From an uncultured Rhodospirillales bacterium (GTDB lineage Bacteria; Pseudomonadota; Alphaproteobacteria; Acetobacterales; Acetobacteraceae), in contig CAIJTR010000202.1 in assembly GCA_903823665.1 (NCBI GenBank), positions 1 to 64,000 on the forward strand: a DNA stretch of 64,000 nt. Reading direction: 5' to 3'. This document shows, in pieces, positions 54,666-61,925 of this stretch (positions within the stretch are counted from its first letter, which is position 1; the number at the start of each line of letters is the position of its first letter). A program made the translations under genes and the position numbers. Under the pieces are notes generated by a model, which was given only the letters and a program-made list of their open reading frames with translations, ran no database searches and was not told where the DNA came from.

Positions 54666-55886
54666 TCAGACGACCCTCCCGGCAAGAACCCGCGAGTGCA
54701 CTTGACGCCGACCATGAGAGAGCACCAGTTCCTCCAGCGACTCCACGTCAAAAATGGCGAGATCACAGATTTTCCCTGGCTGCAAGCTGCCGACCTGATC
54801 ATCGATTCCAAGTGCGCGCGCAGCGTTGATTGTGACACCACGAACGCACTCCTGCACCTCAAGACCAAACAGCGTTGCACCCATCTTCATTGCCGTCATC
54901 AACGAATTGCATGGCGAGGTGCCTGGGTTGCAGTCTGATCCCAGGGCGATTGGCACATTGTGTTCGCGCAGCAGACCAATGGGCGGCTTCTTTGCATCAT
55001 TCAGGCAAGAAAATGCCGCCGGTAGCAGCACAGCAATGGTACCGGCATTGCGCATGCTGAGCACACCTTCTTCGTCAGTGTGCTCTATGTGGCGTGCCGA
55101 CAATGCGCCGTAACGTGCAGCCTTGGGGAAGCGGGAAATTTGCCCCTTTTCGAAGGCCATTTTTTCTCGGAGTGCATCGATATAGTCGGCGATTTGGTGC
55201 GCCTTGATGTATGGCAGCATGTCGTTGATCAGAAACTGCACGTAGCCATGAGGATCGTGCCTCGCGTCTTGCGGCATCGTATGCTGACTGAGATAGGTTG
55301 ACTTGATGCGCACGTCTCTCATCTGACCCAGCTGATGCGCACACTCGAGCTGCTTGATCTCGCTGTCGAAATCCAGGCCATCGCCTGATTTCATCTCGAT
55401 TGTGGTGACGCCCTCGGCAATGAGTGCGTCAACCCGGCTCAGCGCGCCCTCGATCAGCGTGTCCGAAGCCCCGGTGCAAGTCGTTGCATGAACTGCGTGA
55501 CCCGACTGCTTCAATCCCGCGCACGAGCAGCCGTCTGGCCGCGACGCGTTTTCTTGATAATCACTTCTGCCATGCGCAAGATGTGTGTGGCAGTCGATAA
55601 GTCCTGGAAGGACAAAGCGCCCTTCGCAGTCAATAACGGTTCGCGGCGTGAAAAACTGCAAATCGTCCTGCTCACCGATAAAAACAATTCGCCCATTGCT
55701 CTGCATCAGGGTACGAAGAGCGTTGCCGGGGCGGCATGAGCCGTCATCGCACATCGTCACAATATTCGCATTGATCCAGGCTGTGTCGCACGCCGTGGGT
55801 AAAAAATCATTCAGGTAACGGCCCGGGCTGTTGCGGTCTCGTCCGATGGATGGCGTGGCCTTGTTTTGTTGATCAGAGTTTTGCAT
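54666..55886 (-). CDS. HutI-like amidohydrolase, probably inactive
   Basis: 406 residues resembling imidazolonepropionase. It has the metal site GLIDCHTHLAHG, EGVTTIEMKSGDGLDFDSEI, a QHTMPQD, ARYGALSARHIEHTDEEGV, LLPAAFSCL and the late SDCNPGTSPCNSL. In HutI a segment containing the metal- or substrate-binding His of HAEQ lies between the equivalent of IADYIDALREKMAF and ARYGALSA. Here only about ten residues remain, so some 25 residues including that His are absent without a frameshift. The glycine-rich substrate loop after the HTH is also degenerate. No other hut gene is nearby. It may be a decaying HutI or a divergent amidohydrolase. Confidence 0.65.
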   Translation of the reverse strand: MQNSDQQNKATPSIGRDRNSPGRYLNDFLPTACDTAWINANIVTMCDDGSCRPGNALRTLMQSNGRIVFIGEQDDLQFFTPRTVIDCEGRFVLPGLIDCHTHLAHGRSDYQENASRPDGCSCAGLKQSGHAVHATTCTGASDTLIEGALSRVDALIAEGVTTIEMKSGDGLDFDSEIKQLECAHQLGQMRDVRIKSTYLSQHTMPQDARHDPHGYVQFLINDMLPYIKAHQIADYIDALREKMAFEKGQISRFPKAARYGALSARHIEHTDEEGVLSMRNAGTIAVLLPAAFSCLNDAKKPPIGLLREHNVPIALGSDCNPGTSPCNSLMTAMKMGATLFGLEVQECVRGVTINAARALGIDDQVGSLQPGKICDLAIFDVESLEELVLSHGRRQVHSRVLAGRVV

Positions 55887-56217
55887 TTACATTCCCCTGA
55901 CAACGTCGCTGGGCGCATCGCCGCAGCATGCTGCGGGCAAGATGTTTCGGAACGTGACGGCCAGAACAAGCCGCCAAGTGTTCGTTTTCAGCGGTGGGTA
56001 GAAGAGCCGTCCCATTTTGGTCTCCGCAGTTTTCCTGGCCCATGCGAGCGGGGGTGTTAATCTCGCCGTCAGATTTGTAGATTGCGAAGTGTCAACAGAG
56101 CGGCGAACGCAGCGTCAAAATGAGGTGCTTGATGTCAAAAATGACGTCAAAAACGCTTGCTTGATGTTCCAGATAGTGTTCCCGTCACGAATTGGTTGTT
56201 GAGTGATAAGGCTATAA
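55887..56217. promoter_or_regulatory. Divergent region with GTCAAAA heptamer repeats
   Basis: 331 bp between the amidohydrolase and the BTAD regulator. Three direct GTCAAAA copies lie at 56114-56120, 56134-56140 and 56146-56152, spaced 20 and 12 bases. The last two sit in TGATGTCAAAAA and TGACGTCAAAAA. SARP/OmpR-type winged helices bind spaced direct heptamers, and the gene downstream encodes such a protein, so these may be its autoregulatory sites. The rest shows no gene. Confidence 0.4.
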
Positions 56218-58188
56218 ATGTCTGAACCTCTGACTCTTAACCTTTTCGGTGGTTTTCGTATCGTGGGCTCGGCCGGCGGCCCGGCTTTGCCACGCAAGTC
56301 ACGCGCGTTGTTGAGCTTTTTGGTGCTTGAGGATCGACTGGTCGGACGCGATCAGGTCGGAGAACTATTGTGGCCTGAACGCGGCACTGAGCAGCAGCGC
56401 CATAGCCTGCGGCAAAGCCTATTGGTTCTGCGAGCAGCCGTCGGTAGCAGCGCCATACGTACGGGTGGTGAAGGCTTGGGATTGCAAACCCAGGCCATAG
56501 ATAGCGATGTCAAAAGCTTTTTGCGGATGTCTGCGTCTCATGAGCCGGAAAATCTCTCAAGTAGCGCGCATCTTTATATCGGGCCACTGCTCCATGGTTT
56601 TCCAGCGCTTACCGCAGGCTTTGACGACTGGCTGGCGGGGCAGCGTTCGCGCCTAGACAATATTGCAATGGCCTTGCTCACACGGCTGGCCGAACTCAAT
56701 ATCGCCGCGGGCGATCATGAGGAGGCAATCGTTCACTCGGAACGTCTTCTTGCGATTGACCCGCTGCGAGAGGACGCTCAGCGCTTGCTCATGCTGGCGC
56801 TTAATACCGCTGGGCGACGTACCGAAGCCTTGCGTCAATATGAAGTAAGTAAGGATCTGCTTTGGAGTGAGCTCGCAATTGGTCCAGCTGAAGAGACGGT
56901 CAGTTTGTTCCATCGCATCCGAGATCAGGCGAGCGTTGCGATCGCGCCGTTGCCCGCGGCATCATCTCCTGTGGTTGCCCCCATGCCGCAGAGTGGGGCA
57001 CCTTGGGTTGCGGTGTTGCCGTTTCGCAGTCTGGGCCCCGATACGGTGCCGCGCTATTTCGCCGACGGTTTGGGTGACGATATCGTATTACGGCTCGCCG
57101 CACTGGCGGAGCCGATTGTCCTTTCTGCCAGTACAACATTGATATTTCGCGATCAGGCGGTGGATCCTCGCCGCGTGGCGCATGATCTCGGCGTGCATTA
57201 CCTCGTGGCCGGCTCACTTCGGTGCGCCGGTGCCGATCTGCGCCTGGCAGTGGAACTGTTGGAAGGCTCGACCGGACGGGTTCTTTGGAGTCGTGCGTTC
57301 GAAACGCGCGATCGAGATTTGTTCGAGGCCCAGGATACGATCGCCGCCTCGGTCGTCACCACCATCATTCCGCAGATTCACGCCGCCGAATTGCGCCGCG
57401 TTCGTGCCCAGCGACCAGAGGATCTCACTGCCTACGATCTTTTCCTGCATGGCCGGGACATCATGTTCCGCCTCAACCGCACCAACTTTAATGAAGCGGG
57501 CGCGCTGCTCCGTCGAGCCATCACACGTGACGGCCACTACGCCGCACCGTGCGCGTTGCTGGCGGATTGGCATTCACTTCGCATCGGTCAGGGTTGGTCC
57601 GATGCTCCGGAGTCCGATACGCAGCAATCGCAGGTCGCCAACAACGAAGCTTTGGAGCGTGACCCATCCAACGCCAAGGCGCTTGCCATAAGTGCTCACT
57701 CTAGATCTTACCTACACCGTGACTATGACGGCGCGATCGACCTGTTTGACCGTGCGCTTGAATCGGCCCCGAACGATGCGTCCGTTTGGATGTGGAGCGC
57801 TTCTACATATGCTTATATTGGCGATGGCACCGAGGCTGTTCGCAGGGCCGAGCGGGCGTTGACGCTCTCACCCCGCGATCCTCTCATCTTCCGTTTTCAC
57901 AGCACTCTCTGTTTGGCCCACTTTACCAATGGGAACCATGACGAGGCGGCAAAATGGGGGTTCTTGGCAGCCCGGACTGGTCCTTCTTACACGTCCAACC
58001 TGCGCTACACGATTGCAGCCTTGGTCGAGGCTGGGCGTTCCGACGAAGCTGCGCCATTGATAGAGCGGCTTCATGAACTTCATCCGAATTTCATTGTTTC
58101 TGAAATGATCTCAGGCCATCCTTACCGTGATCCGGCACAGCGGGCCCGTATAGGAAAGGCGCTTGTGGTGGCAGGCCTGCAAGCATGA
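56218..58188 (+). CDS. BTAD/TPR transcriptional regulator with FlgO-like domain
   Basis: 656 residues. The order is an OmpR-like winged-helix N-terminus (about 1-95; LNLFGGFRIVGSAGGPALPRK and RHSLRQSLLVLR), then a bacterial transcriptional activation domain of helical repeats (about 95-235). A segment with VAVLPFRSLGPD and YFADGLGDDIVLRLAALAE (about 265-400) follows. This segment is seen in adenylate-cyclase-associated TPR proteins. C-terminal TPR repeats (about 415-640) complete it. No cyclase catalytic domain is present. Such proteins are signal-integrating transcription factors. It lies 31 bp before two unusual genes in the same direction and is the likely activator of that unit. Confidence 0.88.
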   Translation: MSEPLTLNLFGGFRIVGSAGGPALPRKSRALLSFLVLEDRLVGRDQVGELLWPERGTEQQRHSLRQSLLVLRAAVGSSAIRTGGEGLGLQTQAIDSDVKSFLRMSASHEPENLSSSAHLYIGPLLHGFPALTAGFDDWLAGQRSRLDNIAMALLTRLAELNIAAGDHEEAIVHSERLLAIDPLREDAQRLLMLALNTAGRRTEALRQYEVSKDLLWSELAIGPAEETVSLFHRIRDQASVAIAPLPAASSPVVAPMPQSGAPWVAVLPFRSLGPDTVPRYFADGLGDDIVLRLAALAEPIVLSASTTLIFRDQAVDPRRVAHDLGVHYLVAGSLRCAGADLRLAVELLEGSTGRVLWSRAFETRDRDLFEAQDTIAASVVTTIIPQIHAAELRRVRAQRPEDLTAYDLFLHGRDIMFRLNRTNFNEAGALLRRAITRDGHYAAPCALLADWHSLRIGQGWSDAPESDTQQSQVANNEALERDPSNAKALAISAHSRSYLHRDYDGAIDLFDRALESAPNDASVWMWSASTYAYIGDGTEAVRRAERALTLSPRDPLIFRFHSTLCLAHFTNGNHDEAAKWGFLAARTGPSYTSNLRYTIAALVEAGRSDEAAPLIERLHELHPNFIVSEMISGHPYRDPAQRARIGKALVVAGLQA

Positions 58189-58219
58189 ATTTTATCATAT
58201 TTTAGGAGTGGAGGCGGAC

Positions 58220-59101
58220 ATGACCCTGATGAATTACAACATGGGCAACATGGGCAACATGGGCAACATGGGCAACATGGGCAACATGGGCCTGGCCATC
58301 TCAAGCAGTCAGGGGCCTTATCCCTCTAGCTCTCTGCCCTTCGGTGATGCCCTCACCCATGACGGCTTGCTCCCTCCCGAACTGGATCAGCCGCCCGAAA
58401 GCGGTGCCAGGCTTCCCTTCGAAATTCTGCATGGTGCAAAATACCCATTTGCGGTCTGGGATCCGTCTTATCGCGCCCTGGCCGTGCTTGCGGAGTTTGC
58501 AGCCGGTCCGTGGCCCAAGCTGATCGATGCGGCAGATCCAGTGCCGTCTCACTTCGGCATTGAATCATTCGAACAAACGGCTGCCCATGAAATCCCAATC
58601 CTGCGGCAATATGCTGCCGTGCATCGTGCCCGCAGGCTGGCCGAACTCGTCGCGCAGGCAGACGATGCACGGCCTTACTGGGCTGATATCCTGCTATCCG
58701 GTCCCACTGTTCGCCCTTTCACCTGGACGCTCATCGATATCGGCCAGACGGTTGGGCAAATGGTCGCCATGCACTATAAGGCGAAGTATAACCGCCCGCG
58801 GCCGGTGCAGCTTTACCCTGCCTTGGTGCCGCCTCTCATCACGCCGTCGCATCCGTCCTACCCCAACGCCCACGCGCTGCAGTCCCGCCTGATGTCGGAA
58901 TGCGTAGCACTGGCCACGCCCGCCCACCGCCCGGTGTTGCTGGCCTTGGCCAACCGCGTCGGCCAGAACCGGGAAATCGCCGGCGTGCATTATCCCACCG
59001 ACCGCAAGGCCAGCATCTACGTGGCGGAGAAGGTGTTCCCGGAACTACAGACACTGCCAATGTTCAAAGAGGTGCTGCGCCACGCCAAAGCAGAATGGTG
59101 A
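58220..59101 (+). CDS. PAP2/vanadium-haloperoxidase-like protein with NMG repeats
   Basis: 293 residues from the ATG that follows GGAGTGGAGG. Residues 7-24 are six Asn-Met-Gly repeats, and a Ser/Pro-rich linker follows. The C-terminal half has the phosphatase/haloperoxidase signature in three blocks: KAKYNRPRP (187-195), PSHPSYPNAH (209-218, a variant of PSGH) and REIAGVHYPTD (251-261). These residues bind phosphate or vanadate. The protein has no signal peptide and no membrane helices, unlike lipid phosphatases, and is closer to soluble vanadium-dependent haloperoxidases. It could be a halogenating enzyme or an acid phosphatase. It sits between the BTAD regulator and a HEIGGH protein. Confidence 0.8.
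   Translation: MTLMNYNMGNMGNMGNMGNMGNMGLAISSSQGPYPSSSLPFGDALTHDGLLPPELDQPPESGARLPFEILHGAKYPFAVWDPSYRALAVLAEFAAGPWPKLIDAADPVPSHFGIESFEQTAAHEIPILRQYAAVHRARRLAELVAQADDARPYWADILLSGPTVRPFTWTLIDIGQTVGQMVAMHYKAKYNRPRPVQLYPALVPPLITPSHPSYPNAHALQSRLMSECVALATPAHRPVLLALANRVGQNREIAGVHYPTDRKASIYVAEKVFPELQTLPMFKEVLRHAKAEW
58238..58291 (+). repeat. Six tandem 9-bp units (AACATGGGC)
   Basis: Six exact copies in frame encode (Asn-Met-Gly)x6 near the N-terminus of the PAP2-like protein. Copy-number change would lengthen or shorten the tract without shifting the frame. Each unit also offers an in-frame ATG. Confidence 0.97.
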
Positions 59102-59108
59102 GGCCGCC

Positions 59109-60428
59109 ATGCCGGACTCATTCTCCACCCTCAGCGATGCCTTTGCGCAATCCCCGGCTCTGACGTCTCCGACCGTTTTGCCAAGTGTTCCGGTGTTTGA
59201 CACCGTGGCGCTTGCAAAGATGGTCCACGATGCACGAGGCGATCTGCCGGAACCCTATCGGGTGCCTTATGCCGATCATCTGCTAACCAGGCTGAAGAGC
59301 GGCAAATTCGCGCACGTCCTGCAACAGGAAATCACAGACAAACAGTCGCAGGGCTTTGACAACGAGGCCGTGCTGCTTGACGCCGCCAAGGTTGGTGACA
59401 CCGTGATCGGGGCCGTCACCAACTGGCACAAAACCTCGTTGCGTCCGGCGATGGCGACATTCTCCGCTGTGGGTACCGCCATCTCGGCAAGCTTCGGTGG
59501 GAATGAAGAAGAGCGCCTCCCGCCGCTCGTCACCTTCGCACCCACGTCCTTCTGGGGCCCGCATACGATCAACCCAGCGAAAGCGGTGCCGATCACTGGA
59601 TCGAAAATTGGCATCGTCAGCATGCCGTGGTCCTACGCCGACCAACCATTGCTGTGGATTGCCCTCTCCCACGAAATTGGCGGCCACGACACGCTCAATC
59701 GCAGGCCGCACCTGATGCACGAACTCCGGGAGAGTTTTTTGCATGACGCCGCCTTCCAGAAAAAAACGCATGGCTGGAACAGCGCCTGGTGCCGCTTTCT
59801 CGAAGAGGCCACCGCCGATGTCTGCGGCATACTTGGGGCCGGTCCCGCTTTTGCGGTCAGCCTGATCGCCTGGCTCGCCGCCGTACCCCGCGCCGGCGTG
59901 ACAGCGACCCCACTCGGAGCCGCCACGGTCGGCATGAGCTTCTTCCTGCGCGGCGGTCTGATCAACGACGATCACCCACCTGATTTGCTGAGGCTGTATT
60001 CGGCCATCGGCGTCGTCGAAGTACTCGAACATCTATCCCCCGCCACGCGGAAAAGCTGGATTAGCCGGCTGGAGGCGGTGGCGCTGGAGGCGGCCGGGGG
60101 CAGCAAGATCATCGACACCTATGACGAAGCAGGCGCATTGACCCGGCGATACGACCTCAGCACCCTCGCGGAGGCCGCCCGCGCGGCTGGCCACCACATC
60201 GCCACCGTCAAGCTTGCTTCGCTCGGCCATAAATCGATCCAGAGCATCAAAACCTGGACCGACGAGGACGAGAGCCAGGCCGAAGCGGTAAAAGCCGCTT
60301 GCATCGCCGACCAAGCCTGCGCCACCACGCCCTTGCACCTGATCGCCGGAGCAACCCTCGCCGTATTCACCCAGGGCATAGCCTACGATGTGGCAAGCCG
60401 CTGGCTGTTGGCCGAATTGCCAGGTTGA
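59109..60428 (+). CDS. Putative HEIGGH zinc metallopeptidase, unknown family
   Basis: 439 residues. A zinc-peptidase motif HEIGGH (188-193, in SHEIGGHDTLN) is followed about 40 residues later by EEATAD (232-237). That is the spacing and look of the third ligand in gluzincin-type enzymes. Hydrophobic stretches near 245-262 and 270-287 and a C-terminal helix (about 408-432) may contact membrane. There is no signal peptide. I recognise no family beyond these motifs. It starts seven bases after the PAP2-like gene, so the two are co-translated. The pairing with a vanadate-type enzyme under a BTAD regulator suggests a specialised pathway. Confidence 0.7.
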   Translation: MPDSFSTLSDAFAQSPALTSPTVLPSVPVFDTVALAKMVHDARGDLPEPYRVPYADHLLTRLKSGKFAHVLQQEITDKQSQGFDNEAVLLDAAKVGDTVIGAVTNWHKTSLRPAMATFSAVGTAISASFGGNEEERLPPLVTFAPTSFWGPHTINPAKAVPITGSKIGIVSMPWSYADQPLLWIALSHEIGGHDTLNRRPHLMHELRESFLHDAAFQKKTHGWNSAWCRFLEEATADVCGILGAGPAFAVSLIAWLAAVPRAGVTATPLGAATVGMSFFLRGGLINDDHPPDLLRLYSAIGVVEVLEHLSPATRKSWISRLEAVALEAAGGSKIIDTYDEAGALTRRYDLSTLAEAARAAGHHIATVKLASLGHKSIQSIKTWTDEDESQAEAVKAACIADQACATTPLHLIAGATLAVFTQGIAYDVASRWLLAELPG

Positions 60429-60518
60429 GAAAATGGCCCAAGCCTGAGGAGTCAACTCGCACGTTCCCCGCCAAAAATATTACGGCGAAGCGGGCGATAT
60501 ACCCTCTAGGAAGGAAAC

Positions 60519-60595
<77 letters not shown>

Positions 60596-60632
60596 ACTTA
60601 GCGGAAGTGATAACCCGAAACCGGGCTGGCTG

Positions 60633-61616
60633 TCACGCCTGGGTTGCAAGCCAGGCTGCGGCGCGGGTTTCGGCGACCTGCGGGCGGGTGCCGTCCAGCG
60701 TGTAGGCAGCAATATCCGAAATCACCACGGCGCGGTGCAGGTCGCGCGTCAGCAGGTGGTAGCCGTCCGGATAATACGCCCGTAGCGCGGATGGCGGCAG
60801 GCAACGCCACAGCAGCGCGTTCGCCGCTTTTGGCACCAACTCGTCGTGGCCGCCATACAGGAATAACCCGGCGGCGGTGAACCGCGGTGCCGCATCCAAT
60901 GCCGCATCCATCAGATCCACGAGCCCGCGCAGCGTGTCGAACCGCGTGCCGATGATCGTCAGCGGGTTGCGCGCCAGCGCCAGCAGCGCCTCATTGTTGT
61001 CAGATGGCCTGATCTTAATCGGCCCGCGCCCCACATGCAGCCCGGGCAGCAGGGTGGAGGCGAGCCATAGCCCGGCCTGCATTGCATAATTCATCCGGGC
61101 CCGTCCCCACACGGCAGGCGATGACAGCACATACCCGTCCGCGTCGATTGTGCGCATGGTCGCAGCACACAGCAGCACCGCCCCGCCCATGCTCTCGCCC
61201 ATCAGCACCAGCCGCATGCCAGGATGCCGGGCGCGTAGCAGAGCCGCGATGTCGGCGGCGTCATCGGACATCGCCTTTGTGCCCGCCCACAAATTCCGAC
61301 CAGGTGCCGCGCCAAATCCCCGCTGGTCCGGCGCGTAGATCATAATGCCCTGAGCCTGCAGCACCGCCGCCGGCAATTCCCAGCAATCCCGGCTGTCATT
61401 GTAGCCGTGCAGCGCCAGCATGACCGCGCGCACCTCCCCCTCCGGCTTCCACATGCGATAGGGCAGCACGGCACCGTCGCGCATGGTGAAGGCAAGCCTG
61501 TCCTGGGCGGGGCGCATGATCGAGGGTCCTGGCAGGGCGGACTGGGCCACGCAGCCAGCCAAGGCGAGCGTGCCCAGCAGCGCGGTTCGGCGGGAAAACG
61601 GCTGGGTTGAATGCAT
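60633..61616 (-). CDS. Alpha/beta-hydrolase (monoacylglycerol-lipase-like) lipoprotein
   Basis: 327 residues. The N-terminus FSRRTALLGTLALAGC combines a twin-arginine-like pair with a lipobox, so the enzyme should be exported and lipid-anchored. The core has LALHGYNDS (oxyanion region), DQRGFGAAPGR, the nucleophile elbow GESMGG and the late FLYGGHDELVP and DGYHLL providing Asp and His. This is the lysophospholipase/monoglyceride-lipase (Hydrolase_4) pattern. I start six codons inside the longest frame, at MHSTQPFSRR. Its substrate is presumably lipid-like. Confidence 0.85.
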   Translation of the reverse strand: MHSTQPFSRRTALLGTLALAGCVAQSALPGPSIMRPAQDRLAFTMRDGAVLPYRMWKPEGEVRAVMLALHGYNDSRDCWELPAAVLQAQGIMIYAPDQRGFGAAPGRNLWAGTKAMSDDAADIAALLRARHPGMRLVLMGESMGGAVLLCAATMRTIDADGYVLSSPAVWGRARMNYAMQAGLWLASTLLPGLHVGRGPIKIRPSDNNEALLALARNPLTIIGTRFDTLRGLVDLMDAALDAAPRFTAAGLFLYGGHDELVPKAANALLWRCLPPSALRAYYPDGYHLLTRDLHRAVVISDIAAYTLDGTRPQVAETRAAAWLATQA

Positions 61617-61690
61617 TATGTCCCTGGCTATCATGCACCGCGCCGGGACATAAAGACCTCGCTGCCTGAATTAATCGTTAAGGACACGTC

Positions 61691-61876
61691 ATGCTGCCTG
61701 ATGACATTGCCGACATCATCCATGTCGATGACCGCACCGTGGCCTGCGATGGCGGCGATGGCGGCCTTGGCCATCCCCGCGTGTTCCTGCGCATCGAGGA
61801 CCGCGACGTGGTTTGCCCCTATTGCTCGCGCCATTACGTGCTGAACGAGGGTGCCGGGCACGGCGATGGCCACTGA
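61691..61876 (+). CDS. Small CHCC-type zinc-finger protein
   Basis: 61 residues with Cys19 in the VACDGGDGGLGHPRVFLRI segment, the following His, and CPYC near residue 42: the C-H-C-C pattern of the zinc-finger family related to the NDUFS6 subunit of complex I. Bacterial stand-alone members are small and common in alphaproteobacteria. It precedes polA. Its last codons lie within the first unit of the 30-bp tandem repeat, so the repeat has grown across its end. Confidence 0.85.
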   Translation: MLPDDIADIIHVDDRTVACDGGDGGLGHPRVFLRIEDRDVVCPYCSRHYVLNEGAGHGDGH

Positions 61877-61925
61877 CGTGGGGATTGACCCCACGATGGC
61901 CACTGACGCGGGGATTGACCCCGCG
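61866..61925 (+). repeat. Two 30-bp tandem units with covarying hairpins before polA
   Basis: ATGGCCACTGA recurs at 61866, 61896 and 61926, every 30 bases and all in the polA frame. Each unit contains an inverted repeat: GTGGGG-ATTGA-CCCCAC (61878-61894) and GCGGGG-ATTGA-CCCCGC (61908-61924). The two units differ by a matched pair of changes (T:A to C:G) that keeps the stem. polA could thus begin at any of three ATGs. Confidence 0.92.

Noticed and set aside
61866-61925. CRISPR-like repeats before polA
   Set aside because: The two units are directly adjacent with no spacers and are in the coding frame.
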